Assembly: GCA_012184525.1 (NCBI GenBank)
Contig: WOFQ01000006.1
Coordinates: 868,001 to 932,000, forward strand
Source: Xenoacremonium recifei
Taxonomy: Eukaryota; Ascomycota; Sordariomycetes; Hypocreales; Nectriaceae
DNA length: 64,000 nt
Direction of reading: 5' to 3'
The position numbers and the translations under genes are program-made. Below the pieces are notes generated by a model. That model saw only the letters and a program-made list of their open reading frames with translations. It had not been told where the DNA came from and did not search any database. Positions 34,499 to 46,023 of this stretch are shown one piece after another; position 1 is the first letter of the stretch; every line of letters begins with the position of its first letter.

Positions 34499-36697
34499 AT
34501 GCACCCCTCCAACTCCTCTCTTGATCGCGATGATGAGAAGTCAGATGAGCAACTGGAGCAGTCTCGAAACACCGCTGCCGTCCAACATGCAGCCGATACC
34601 ATGATCGCAGTCACAGAGTCCTACAGACATCACTACCGTGACCGGCTTGGGAGCGATGGCTTCCCTCCTCAACTACCAGAGCGCACTTACAGCCATTCGC
34701 GAAGCTCTTCAAGGAGCAGCTCCTCCTCGCATATGTTGCTGGATCAAGATCCTTTGAGCATGCCTCAAATAGCCCCCTTGTCAAGGACGTCGAGCACCAG
34801 TTCTACGCAACCCCTGAATCCTACGTCTATTCCCAGCATTCTCGTCCCTGGATATGGAAGTATTCCCGAGTCCCAAACACTGCTTCAGCGAGAGAGAGAG
34901 CAGCCAGAGACAAGCGGTATTACGCTCCCTGATGAGCTGGTTGATTCTCTACGTCTGGCGACACCGAGTCTTCCGCCACGGCTGGATACTCCACGGACGC
35001 CCCCTATCCGTCACAGTCATCCTGCAGCTGTGCCTCCTCCGCCCGAATCCCGATTATACGATGACCCTTCTCCACCCGACCGCCGCTATTCTGACACCGA
35101 AGTTGATCATGGCGGTGTTGTCCATGCGGCGAGAGACTTGGAAGACTCGAATCAAGTCGGGTATCAATACATGGCTCTTCGGCCAGACATGGGCAATGAG
35201 ACACTCCGTTTCGGCACAGTCACGCACATCCAATCCGGTGCAGATGCTCAAGTATCTAAAGAAGTCCGACGAAAACCGCTTGCACCAGGAACTCAGACCC
35301 TCAAATTCAACCATTCTTCGAACGAGATCCTCTTTGTAAGCGTCATCTGCCTGGCACATGCTCTCAGTCTCGCAGGCCTTGCACAAGCCCTCGTCCCAGC
35401 ACGGGATTTGGCCAAGTCCTTTTCCGACGAGCCGTCCAAGCATGCAAACCTGGCATGGTATTCGGCCGCATACGCACTCACAACAGGCGTCTTCATACTT
35501 CCAGGCGCACGCCTCGGTAGTATCTGGGGCCATAAGCAGATCTTCGTGTTTGGGTATGTCTGGTTCGGTTTCTGGAGTCTCATCGCTGGCCTCAGCGTTT
35601 GGGTATCTCCTTATCCTACGGCGTTCTTTTGCTTTTCCCGAGCGATGCAGGGTATTGGGCCGGCACTTCTCCTACCGACTGGTCAAGCCATGCTCCGCCG
35701 CGCATATCCTCCAGGAAGACGAAAGATGCTCGCGCTTGCGCTTTGGTATGCAACAGCTCCGGCAGGTTTCGTCGTCGGTGCCGTGATGGCCAGTCTTCTG
35801 GCAGGATATGCGGATTGGAAGTGGGCGTTCTATTCTCTTGCTGCAGTCTGCCTTGCCAGCGCGGCTTTGAGCACACTCAGTGTTCCGGGGAAGAATGTAC
35901 AGATGCACAACCTCGACGGACCACTTTGGGTAAGACTGGACTGCCCAGCTGTTCTTTGCGGAACAACGGGTGTCATGCTCTTCTGTATAGGATGGAATGT
36001 GGCACCAGTCGTGTGGTTTGATTCTCCCACACCTTACGTCCTCATTATCCTTGGGTTGCTTCTTATTCCTCCTTATATTTACTTCGAAGCTAGAGCACCA
36101 CTTCCGCTTGTTCCTTTCTGCAACATGTGTTCCTCTGCAGGCATCGTCCTCACCTGCACAGCTTGCATCTTCGCGTCCTGGGCGATCTGGGTGTGGTATC
36201 TTATTCGATTCCTCGAGACAACTCGGAACTGGACAGCCTTACACACGAGTGCCGGCCTCATGCCCCTACTCATAACTGGTCTCGTGGCCGCCATCATCAC
36301 CCCGCCACTGATGACCAACACACCACCTGCTTTTCCTCTTCTACTGGCGTCTCTTGCGGCATTAGCCAGCTGCATCTTGCTGGCAACATGCCCGTCACAT
36401 CAGTCGTATTGGCTCGCGCCGTTTTTCAGTGCCCTACTCGCTCCGTTGGCCCCGATGCTCTGCGTTCCTGCAGCTGTGAGCCTCCTTTCTGGGACATTGC
36501 CGGAAGGCCATCAGGGGCTCCCGGAAGGGTGCATTGCAACGGTGATGGGCGTGAGTATGGCGCTGGGATGGGGTATTGCTGGAGTAGTAGAAAGAGCGAG
36601 CGGGGAGACAGGAGCAAGGTGGTTTGGTGCCGGTATTGCTGTACTAGGGACTATTCTGGCCCTAGGTATGGTTTGTGCGAGGCTGATTCGGCGTTAG
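34499..36697 (+). CDS. MFS transporter, 14-TM DHA2-like, with long N-terminal tail
   Basis: A single-exon major facilitator of 732 residues. The first about 275 residues are hydrophilic and Ser/Pro/Arg-rich, with Ser runs near 62-75. They are followed by about 14 hydrophobic segments, from ILFVSVICLAHALSLAGLA to GIAVLGTILALGMVCARLI. The motif-A-like region GARLGSIWGHKQ lies between TM2 and TM3, and AMQGIGPALLLPTGQAML forms TM4. These fit drug:H+ antiporter family 2, near fungal ATR1/YOR378W-like proteins. Function is probably proton-coupled export, or boron/azole-type resistance by analogy; the substrate cannot be told. The N-terminal tail is much longer than usual and may be a regulatory phosphorylated region. 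The ATG at 34499 is the first in a long open frame with no upstream stop conflict. Confidence 0.88.
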   Translation: MHPSNSSLDRDDEKSDEQLEQSRNTAAVQHAADTMIAVTESYRHHYRDRLGSDGFPPQLPERTYSHSRSSSRSSSSSHMLLDQDPLSMPQIAPLSRTSSTSSTQPLNPTSIPSILVPGYGSIPESQTLLQREREQPETSGITLPDELVDSLRLATPSLPPRLDTPRTPPIRHSHPAAVPPPPESRLYDDPSPPDRRYSDTEVDHGGVVHAARDLEDSNQVGYQYMALRPDMGNETLRFGTVTHIQSGADAQVSKEVRRKPLAPGTQTLKFNHSSNEILFVSVICLAHALSLAGLAQALVPARDLAKSFSDEPSKHANLAWYSAAYALTTGVFILPGARLGSIWGHKQIFVFGYVWFGFWSLIAGLSVWVSPYPTAFFCFSRAMQGIGPALLLPTGQAMLRRAYPPGRRKMLALALWYATAPAGFVVGAVMASLLAGYADWKWAFYSLAAVCLASAALSTLSVPGKNVQMHNLDGPLWVRLDCPAVLCGTTGVMLFCIGWNVAPVVWFDSPTPYVLIILGLLLIPPYIYFEARAPLPLVPFCNMCSSAGIVLTCTACIFASWAIWVWYLIRFLETTRNWTALHTSAGLMPLLITGLVAAIITPPLMTNTPPAFPLLLASLAALASCILLATCPSHQSYWLAPFFSALLAPLAPMLCVPAAVSLLSGTLPEGHQGLPEGCIATVMGVSMALGWGIAGVVERASGETGARWFGAGIAVLGTILALGMVCARLIRR

Positions 36698-37041
36698 CAT
36701 GACCAGTTTGTGTATAAAAGATGATTGTATAATGTGGTTAGAATCCCCGGAGACTGGATATGGCAATTGGTCACATAATACCCCTGGAGTTGTAAAAAAG
36801 GAATGGCATTCACAAACAAAATATCACCATGTTTAGAAACTCGTGCTTGTGCTCATATCCATCCATTTGCATCGGCGGCATGATACTACCCGCATATCTT
36901 CATGGACAACGAGCCTCCCCTTTTCCCTCTCCCCAGATGTAGAAAACACAAGGTAAGAAATATCAATCCAACCAACGCCGTATCCCAGTTTCCTTCATCA
37001 ACACAGAACAGCAGAATAGCAATCGATCGTAAGACTGCCCC
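36698..37041. other. Convergent intergenic region
   Basis: The 3' ends of the MFS transporter (plus) and GAR1 (minus) face each other over 344 bp. It is AT-richer than the flanks, as expected for polyadenylation regions. No gene is seen. Confidence 0.6.
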
Positions 37042-37771
37042 TTACCGCCCACGGCTGAAACCCCCACGGCCCCGCGAACCGCCCCTTGAGAAGCCACCGC
37101 CTCCCCTCGGCGCACCGCGGCCACCGCCAAATCCTCCTCGGCCACCACCTCGCGGACCACCTCTCGAGAAACCGCCGCCACCGCGGGGACCTCCCCTCCC
37201 GCGCGAACCGCCTCGCGAGAATCCACCAGCGCCGCCGCGCGGCTTCTTCACCTTGGGGGCGCCCAGGACCTTGGGCTTGGGCAGGAAGCGGTCCAGCGGG
37301 AGCAGCTTCTCGGGGGCCACGTAGACGGGGTCGCCGGGCTTGAAGCTGGTGGCCTGGATGCCCTCGGACGGCTTGACGGTGAAGAAGACCTGGTTGATGG
37401 GGCCCAGCACCTCGTCGACCTTGCCGATGGCCGTCTTGTTCTCGAGGAAGATCTGGGCGTTGAAGTGCGGCACCTTGGGGTTGGACGACTCGCACACCAT
37501 CTCGCCCTCGCAGGCGTGGAGGAATTTGCCGAGCTCTGCGCACGCATTCAAGTTAATAAGACAATTTTCTCGTCACCAAAGATCCAGGGAACAGCACTCA
37601 CCAAGAACTGTCGCAGGAGGACCCATGTCGCGCTGCTGGAAACCACCTCGTCCTATCGCATCACAATCAGCTCTTCAATTTCTTCTTGACTTTTGCGGTT
37701 CAGAAAATCTCACCACCACCACGTCCGAATCCACCGCCACCGCGGCCGCGGGAGCCACCTCGGAACGACAT
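37042..37771 (-). CDS. GAR1: H/ACA snoRNP protein GAR1, 3 exons
   Basis: A core protein of H/ACA ribonucleoproteins that guide pseudouridylation of rRNA in the nucleolus; it contacts the Cbf5 synthase. Exons are 37771..37714, 37652..37602 and 37535..37042, giving 200 residues (yeast 205). The architecture is the family's: an N-terminal RGG-rich end ([19 protein letters not shown]), a central Gar1 beta-barrel (about 28-125, with [19 protein letters not shown] and [20 protein letters not shown]) and a C-terminal RGG tail. The tail is coded by strongly GC-rich, repetitive DNA, so frames on the other strand look open. A CCAAT box on minus lies at 37935-37939, about 165 bp upstream of the start. 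Confidence 0.97.
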
Positions 37772-38328
37772 GCTGATTGTGTTTCTCGTCTCAATTGGCC
37801 TGTGGTCGTCGGTTGTTGCTTGTCGTAGAGGTCAAGGCTGGCGTGTCGGGCAACTTTTTTTTTTCCACTGTGAAAATTTCCCCGAGAAATCGAAGGTGGA
37901 AAAGAGGTGAAAGCTCTGGGTGGGGTGGCTTCCGATTGGCTCAAGGCCATGGCTTACGGAAAAGCTATTCGCCGTGAGGTGGGGTACGTTTCTTATGGGT
38001 GGCTCACCGAGGTGAGACGACCAATTACAGAATCTTTTACTTCATGTCGTCGACGTGCTCATTGCAACTTGTCATGTCAAGATAGGAAATGTCCACTCGT
38101 ATCCAAATTCAAAGCCTAACGAAGGATATATCGTAGCATCGACTCATAACGAACGCCTCCTGCCCTGTTGCCCAGGCATCCTACTCCTCCTCACCACCAA
38201 TTTTTGACCCCCCCCAAAAACTTCAGGAGTCCACACGGTATCATATACAAGGCACCTCAAAAGTCACGCAAACGTACAAATCAGGAAAGGGCTAAAACGT
38301 ATCCTGCACACAATCTTGTCGCATTCAC
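37772..38328. promoter_or_regulatory. GAR1 promoter and SLM1-like 3' region
   Basis: This 557-bp space lies between two minus-strand genes. A CCAAT box (ATTGG on plus, 37935-37939) sits in the GAR1 promoter. A T-rich run (37854-37864) and a C-run (38210-38216) are also visible. No gene is seen. Confidence 0.55.
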
Positions 38329-41058
38329 TCACGCCGGAGTGCCCTTAGGATAACCACCGGGAATCCGAAGGTTCGAAATTGTCTGGACACTCTCACTTCT
38401 GTTGTTCGCATTTGGTCGTACTGGCACTTCATCGATGGTCGAATCACCTAGCGTCGAGGTTCCAATAGTCGAGGCAGGCGTCTCCACGTTAGGAATATCG
38501 TGATCCATGTTCTGAGCCTCGTTCAGCTTGGGAAAACCCTCGCCGTTCATAGCTGCAACATTGTAGTTCGCGCCGCCACCCACTTGCCGGCTCCCAGTGG
38601 TGTAGTGGCTGTAAGCATGGTCCTGATCCTCGACATCCTCATATCTTCGATCAGGGTCTTCTGCCTCTGGGTCCTGGTGGGTCTGCGCCATGACAATCGG
38701 GATGTAGTGGTCGCCATTTTGGCTGCCAGTAGCCGTACGAGACTGCGTCTGGTTGATGGGTTCGTTGGTGTAGGGATTGACACCATCCGAATGCGCTTTC
38801 TGGCTGGCAACTGCTGCCCGGGATGGCATATCTTCCATTGGCGTCTTCTCGATGCCCCCGTATCCCATGTAGTTTTCCTGGCTTCCGGGGTTTCCAGCAC
38901 TCTCAGTGGCGACAGTGGATGCAGGAAGACCTCCGGCAACAGCAATTGCCTGAGGGTCCGTCCCGTGTTCCTGGAAACCAGAGCTTACACTAGAAGGCGA
39001 ATGAGGGGCCTGTAAGCCACGCTGCGCATTGACTTGGATATCAGATGGGAACCGCCCACCTGCTTGAGATCGCCGGGGTGTCGTGTCGTGCTCCTTCGAA
39101 CCCGGGGTGTAGACTTGTGTTTCGGCCGAGAAAGGCTCTTCGTCTTCATCGTCGAGAAGGCCGTCACTGCTGATCGATCGGCGAGACGAGCGGCTGAGGC
39201 TCCGCGAATGGCTTCGGACGAATTGGCTCCGCTCCTCGGGGGTCTTTTCTGTAAGGGCCTTGATATCCTCATACCAGGCCATCATCGTATCGTGGCTCTC
39301 GGCGCGGAAGACCCAGGTGTGACCACGGTGCATCGATCCGGTTTGGCGGCCCTTGAGGATAAACTTGTTGGAGGAGCCTCCTTCGGCAGAGTGGGATCCT
39401 AGTTTCTGCTCAGGCAGATAAAGAGACATGACGGGGGCTTGCGCCTTATCCGCCGACTTGAATTCGTGGAGATGGGTAGCAGAAAGTACATACCTGCACA
39501 TTCATAAGTGTCAAGTCCAGTAACAATGGGGCTTTAGGGCTCATGCTTACCAGCCAGCAGTGTAGCTCTTGAGGTATTTGCTCTTGCGCTCCAGCAGTCC
39601 GGCTCGAATCTCCTGGGCAGATTCATGGTCCTGGCCGGGATAATGAATCTGATCCGGAGTCCTCAAAGGAAGATTAGGATCAACAAATTGCTCGTCGTGC
39701 GTGACAAAATGAAACCATTCCTGGTCCTTGGGCATCGAAATGGGGCCATCACGGAGTTCCTCAACGACGTTGTACGAGTTGTCGGCTTCGCGTTTGAGAA
39801 TTCCCGCATACGCATTGTAAGCCTTTTGGATTTCTCCAACAACAATTGACTCGAGCTCGCGGCCGGAACTCTCCAGGTTGAGATACGCCTATGTCATGTT
39901 AGACAAACCGTGCAGAGTTTGCTGTAACACATACCTGGTGAAGATAGTTCTCTTCGTCAAGCTGGCGCTCGATTTGGCGATCGACTGCCAAGCGCAGCAA
40001 ATAAGGATCCGACTTGCCCGTCGTCAAGGATTCGTCCAGTTCAGTCCGACCCAGAGTATCCCCTAGGGCCCTGACTGCCTTTCGCGTATGGTCCATCTCC
40101 TTATCCACTGTATTCTTGAAGTCGCCGGACAAATTCTTGATCTCCTTGATTTTTTGCTGTAGATCACTCCTCAGGCCAGTGAGAGCAAGTATAACATCCT
40201 CCTCGATTTCCTTGGCCTTATTGGCCTCAATTATGGCGTTCTTGTTGTACACTCGAAGAAACTGGAGGGCATCGTCAATGCCGGCGGTGCTAAGAAACCC
40301 CGGAGGTGTAGAGATGTTGTTGGAGACGTTGGCGAGTTTGAGGAGGGACTTGGATCGATGCTCGTAATGCGATTGGATCTCTCGAAAGTATGCAATGAGG
40401 TCCTTCAGAATCTTCCTCCATGCTACAAAATCATGATCAGTAGTGATCGTAGGCTTGATGATATAGGAAACTTACACTGGAAGCGATTGGCCAAGACATC
40501 CGTTGGGTTACCAGTGGTAGGGACGGGGCAGTGAAATGCGTTATGTGCCTCGTCGGGATCAGATGTCGACTGAAGAGCCAGGCTCTTGACGCTACCAGCC
40601 CTCATGCTGCGGCGACTGCTACTGCGCTTGAGACTCCCATTGCGACGCAGCGAATTCTTCTTCTTGAGGGTGTTGCCGCGGACGGGGAGGTGCTGGTCGT
40701 CGCCAGCATTATAGCTATGAACGGAGCTTGAGCGCTTCATACTGGATCGTTCGTGGCCGTCGATGATGGAGCTGCCCCGCTGGGTAGCATCCCATTCCTC
40801 GTTGAAGCGGCCGTGGGACGGTTGCGAAGCTGAGAGGGAATTGGAGGCCTCGTAATGGCCCGGGAGCGAGCTCGAGCCGGCGACGGCGTTGGCAGCGGTG
40901 TTTGCTGCTGTGGGATCGCGATAATGAACTGAGGAGGCAGGCGACGATGTGTACGAGTTGTTGGCGTTATAACTGCTCCCACCCTGCTGCTGCGACTGGA
41001 GCTGGTGGTGAGGGTGGTGGAGTTGCGGCTGCTGCTGAGATGACGAGGTGATGTCCAT
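38329..41058 (-). CDS. SLM1/SLM2-like PH-domain protein (PI(4,5)P2 and TORC2 effector), 4 exons
   Basis: A plasma-membrane-associated protein like yeast Slm1/Slm2, which bind PI(4,5)P2, act downstream of TORC2 and calcineurin, and organise actin and eisosomes. Exons are 41058..40476, 40422..39935, 39888..39551 and 39493..38329, giving 857 residues. Residues 1-190 are low-complexity (Gln, His and Ser rich) with a basic patch KKKNSLRRNGSLKRSSSRRS. Residues about 195-430 form a helical F-BAR-like region (WRKILKDLIAYFREIQSHYEHRSKSL onward). The PH domain follows (about 445-560), from LLERKSKYLKSYTAGWYVLSATHLHEF to DTMMAWYEDIKAL, interrupted by the last intron inside the codon for Trp470. The C-terminal third is disordered and Ser-rich. 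The family call is strong; the yeast pathway roles are inferred for this organism. Confidence 0.92.
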
Positions 41059-42988
41059 GGCGAAGGAAATGCTGCCCAAAACCGAGCCAGATGTTTGGTC
41101 CTTGTCGGGAGGACAAGACGGCGCGATGAATCGGAGATTCAGGCGACGCAGGCGGAACGGAGAGAAGAAGGAAGCGGCAGCCCAATTTCCCGCTGTCTTT
41201 CTTGGGGGCGCCGCGGTGCGACTGGTTAGGTACTTTTTGCTTTCCCTACTGCCGGTAGGCTGGACAAAACATGAAGTGAGAGATGTCGGTAAGGAAGGGC
41301 TCAAAAGTCCAGAATGACGATGATGGGTGAAAGGAGGGGAAGAGGGCGGTTCCAAGGTTTAAGCTGACCGAGCTGAGGTTACTCGGCTTGCTGGTTTGCG
41401 GTTGCTCTGCCGGCTTGGTGTTGACGCAATGGGCAGGCGCAGACGGAGCCCAAAAGCCCCGAGACAGACAAGGCCCAGCCCAGAACCCAGAACAATGGCG
41501 CTTTGCCTTTGCTGGACGATGGCGGACGGAGCCACAGGCCGCGACAGGCCAATTAGTGGGCAAGGGGCTGCCGCCAGAGTGGGAGCATGTGAGACAGAAT
41601 GACGCTGCGTGAACTCTGCTGGAAGCAGTCTGCCACGAGGAGGGGCTTTGTAAGTCAACTGTGCTCTTACACGGCCAACAGCTTCAATCTCACGATGGTT
41701 TCGCGGCCCACGGGTGCAACTGCATCGGGGGGGTAATGATGATGATGCTGGAGAGGAGTTCCTGCAAATGCCAACCCTGTCGGGGCCCCAGGATGATGTT
41801 GATGACCAGTCGAGCCACGCCACACCCACATCGCCTGCCCGCAATGGGCCAGCAGTCCTCCTCTGATCCATCGTCCCAGAAACGCAGGAACTGCTTCTGT
41901 CTCCAGCCCAGCCGCTGACGATCTCTCTCGGGTGCTCCAGCTTCCCGTCTTCACAGTCGAGAAAATCGTTTCTGTACGCATATGCGTCTGCATGTTGTCA
42001 ATCCTCATCGCCGTACCCCGGAAAGCATCCACTCGCCGTCTCCGGCCCATGACGTCAGCTACCAGATTCTCGCTCGACTTGGCGATGGCTTCACCTCGAC
42101 CGACGATCGTCATCCTGCTTCTGGCTTTGGTGTCCAGCTTTTCGCCGCCGGGCATGTTTCGCCCGACCTCGACCCCGTCCGGCTGTTGCTCAGCCTTCTG
42201 GTTGCCGCCACTAGTCCTTCTATCCCAGGCTGGTCCTTGCCATCCACCATCTTGTGGGCATCGCGCAACTTATCATTGGCAACGCTCAACTTACCAGACA
42301 CTGCTCATCGCTCCAAGAGGTCGTGCTGCCCGAAGCTTTTGGCAATCCAATAGTCGCATCAGCCTACCCCTCCGCTTTGCCTTCTTTGTCAGGGTTGTCC
42401 GCAAAAACTTGTAAGTCGACTCATTTTTGCCGCATTCGGAAACTCACCTCGGTCCATCATGACGTCCCACTTCCACCCTGTGTGACTTCACGATTTTTCG
42501 CTAGCCGTCGCCCATAGATTCCCATGTTGTAACTGCCATAGGTAAAGCTCTCATGGGAATTAGACGGACTGTCGGCAACATCCATCTCAGACGCTGAGTG
42601 CCCTGAGATAGTTGACAGGCGTGTGGGGTAGATGCACATCGGGCCTCCTTCTCACAGCTCACAATTTCCAAGTGTAGTTCCAACAATTGACCCAGCCTCG
42701 TAAAGAGAACCGTACAACCAATAATAGATATGATCACTTGGTCCCTTTTTTTACATCTTCAGTCATCCCTGACCCTGGAAATAGTGATTCTTGTTCCTAG
42801 ATATATCGACGGTAGTAAAGCTCTCTGCGAAGTCATCACATGACTAGCCCCATATATTAGCCTTAGCGCGGAAAACGCGTTTCTCACATGCTGACTATCG
42901 CGTCGGTTTTTTTTCTTTACTCCTCTGCTCTCTGCCTTCAAGTTGTTCATACATCCAAGCCAGAGGTTCTGGCTACCCTATCGTCAAG
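41059..42988. promoter_or_regulatory. Divergent intergenic region, SLM1-like and CTP synthase, 1.9 kb
   Basis: It carries two divergent promoters. Near CTP synthase there is ACGCGT at 42875-42880 and a T-run (42907-42914) before a pyrimidine-rich leader. Several frames of 60-170 codons occur, but none shows a domain or consistent splicing. A 19-nt stretch at 41362-41380 differs at one base from 5432-5450. Confidence 0.55.
42875..42880. promoter_or_regulatory. MCB-like ACGCGT in the CTP synthase promoter
   Basis: This ACGCGT palindrome lies 109-114 bp upstream of the CTP synthase start, preceded by GCGCGGAAA. Cell-cycle control is an inference from the motif only. Confidence 0.4.
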
Positions 42989-45463
42989 ATGAAATACGTT
43001 CTTGTCTCAGGAGGTCAGTTCAATGATTAACTTACTTGGAAATTTTACCAACGGGTTTGAAATAGGTGTTATATCGGGAGTGGGCAAAGGCATTATCGCC
43101 TCTAGCACTGGCCTGCTCCTCAAGACGATTGGCCTCAAAGTAACCAGCATAGTATGTTTCTCTACGATTCAGCACTCGAGTTCTGGGCCTGTGCTTTAAA
43201 CTTGTGAACCACTCTAGAACTGCATTTTTTCCCCCCTATACTGCATTTCGTTTCAATGCGTTTGGCTTCTTATCAAGAATCACGATGCATTTACTGACCG
43301 TGAATTTTCAATGCAACAGAAAATCGATCCGTATATCAACATCGATGTGAGTACTTGCAACTCTCAAACTTGGGTCCGTAAAGAAAAGGGATAATGGCTG
43401 ATCGGATCTACGTAGGCTGGCACCATGGCGCCTACAGAGTTCGTGCCTACCTCTTCCTGCATGGATGAGGATACTGACTGTTTCTTAGACACGGCGAAGT
43501 ATATGTAACAGACGGTAAGTATCACTGAAGGTAACCCAATCCTTGTATACGTTTACTAATTTCGGTTGCCAGATGGTGGAGGTATGTACTCCAATGGATG
43601 AAGCGTTTAGACCACGTGCGATCTCATGACTTACACAAACTAGAGATGGACCTGGATCTAGGAAACTATGAAAGGTATCTTCTGACCACATTGACACGAG
43701 ACCACAACATTACGACCGGCAAGATCTATCAGCAAGTCATAGAGCGGGAGCGTATTGGACAGTATCTCGGCAAGACTGTTCAGGTGTAAGTCCTTGATGG
43801 AGTCTCGGTGAGAGAGGTGAAAGTTGACATATTCAAGCGTCCCTCACATCACCAACGCTATCCAGGACTGGATCGAGCGAGTTGCTAAGATCCCTGTTGA
43901 CGACTCGGGAGCTGAGCCTGATGTCTGCATCATTGAGCTAGGTAAGTGGTAATGGGCGTAGATTGTTGGCATCGGCTTACTCGAGAATAAGGTGGTACTG
44001 TCGGAGATATCGAGAGTGCCCCTTTCATCCATGCCGTCAGCCAGCTCCAGAGGCGAGCCGGTAAAGGCAACTATGCACAGATTCACGTGTCATATGTCCC
44101 TGTCATCCCGTAAAGTCCATCCATTTCTCCCAATATGCGTACATCCGGAACTAATCATGGTTCAGACCAGGACCTGGCGGTGAGCAAAAGACAAAGCCGA
44201 CTCAAAGAGCTGTCGGCGATGTACGAAGCGCCGGTCTGAACCCGGACCTGATTGCTTGTCGCTGTGACCAGCCATTGGAAGAATCCACTATCGACAAGAT
44301 CGCCAACATGTGCCAGATGGAACGAAAGCAGGTCATTGCTGTCCACAACGTCTCAACTACGTACCACGTACCATTGCTCCTCGAGAAGCAGAAGCTGGTA
44401 AATACTCTCAGCGAGCTTCTTGACCTCTCGTCCATCCCACGGCCTGCCGCACTCACGGACCAGGGTGCCCAAATGTGGAAATCTTGGGTTGATCTCGCCC
44501 ACAGCCAGGATCACCTGCACGACACCGTAACTATTGCCCTTGTCGGAAAGTACTCGCACCACGATGCCTATATATCCTTGCAGAAGTCGTTCGAGCATGC
44601 GGCGATGTACTGCCGCAAGAAGCTCCAGATCGTCTGGGTTGACGCTTCGCACCTCGAGGACGAGACCTTGGAGGCCTCGCCAGCGGAATTCCACAAGGCT
44701 TGGCACAATGTTTGCACGGCTGATGGCCTTTGCGTCCCTGGAGGATTCGGCACAAGAGCGACGCTTGGAATGATCAAGGCTATCACATGGGCGCGTACGA
44801 AGAACGTACCTTTCCTGGGTATCTGCCTGGGTATGCAGCTCGCCGTCATCGAGTATGCCCGGAACGTGGTCGGCATTGAAGACGCTGGAAGTGAAGAACT
44901 TCACCCCAACGCAAAGAACCACGCTATCGTCTATATGCCTGAGGTAAGCGTTCGGCCATTCCTTATCAAGCTTGTATCGAGATAATTGCTGACAACTGTT
45001 TCAGGTTGACAAGACCAAGCTTGGCGGCACGATGCGGCTGGGTAGGCACCCCTGCATCTTTCAGCCGGGCACTGAATGGTCGAAGCTGCGTGCGTTGTAT
45101 GGTTCAGCGCCGCAAATCGAGGAGCGACATCGTCACCGATATGAGGTCAACCCGGAAATGGTAGAACAGCTCGAAAAGGCCGGCCTCACCTTTGTGGGCA
45201 AGGATGTGAAGGGCGAGCGCATGGAGATTATCGAAGTGCGAGATCACCCCTGGTTTGTTGCCGCTCAGTACCACCCTGAGTATCTTTCCCGGGTCTTGCG
45301 CCCCTCAAGGGTATGTCTCCCTGTTATTCCTCTCTCCTCCTCTTTATCCTCGCTTTTGCTGACCAAAGGAATACAGACTGTGCTGGGCTTCTTCGCGGCA
45401 GCTGCCGGGTGCTTGGACAAGGTTACTGAAGCGCTGGGCAAGGATGGACAGCATTCTCTGTAA
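42989..45463 (+). CDS. URA7: CTP synthase, 12 exons
   Basis: This enzyme makes CTP from UTP with ATP and glutamine, feeding nucleic acid and phospholipid (CDP-diacylglycerol) synthesis. The product is 576 residues, the usual size. Exons are 42989..43013, 43066..43151, 43320..43346, 43416..43438, 43489..43514, 43573..43581, 43644..43785, 43838..43941, 43992..44109, 44166..44943, 45005..45310 and 45377..45463. The synthetase domain starts [18 protein letters not shown], and [40 protein letters not shown] is rebuilt from six small exons. The glutaminase domain has its nucleophile Cys407 in GICLGMQ and partners His536 and Glu538 in YHPEY. Exon 6 is only 9 nt. The join at 44109/44166 gives [18 protein letters not shown], a slightly longer loop than in bacteria. 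Confidence 0.97.
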
Positions 45464-46023
45464 TAGAACCCCTGACCTGGGCATGACAATGGGCGTTAGC
45501 GGAGCAATTTTATAGAGGTAGAGGGCACTCTTGATACAAAGACAAGAACCAGCAGAAGTATTAGAGCAAGAATCACCATCTTCTAGTACCTTGCTTGCGT
45601 GTTGGAATTACGGGACATTTGCAATAGGGGGCAACATGGACATTAGAACGATATGCCAATCGTCACATTCTTTTCTTTTTCGAATAAGATCTTTCTCAAG
45701 GTCAATTAAGCCACCCAATTACGCTTCCAAGAACGAGCCAAACCAGGCTATAAGATGTGCAATCCTCATAATCCCGAGAAACGCCTGCCTGATGCTGTGC
45801 CCGACACGAAAAGCTCCACCAACGCCCGCATGAATCAAGATGTCATGCCCTTCATGGTCCCCATGACTACTTGTGGGATATTGCTAATCATCGTCATGAC
45901 GCCGAGGAGCTCTATCGCAATCTTGCCGCCTTTCGAAGCTCTCAAGACAAAAAAAAATCCTCTGTCGTCCAACTATCCCCCGTGTCCATCTCTTCCTCTT
46001 CAATCTGCAACTTCGAATTATCC
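45464..46023. other. Convergent intergenic region, 0.56 kb
   Basis: The tail-to-tail space between CTP synthase and the SPIN90-like gene. It should contain both 3' UTRs. No gene is seen. Confidence 0.6.
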
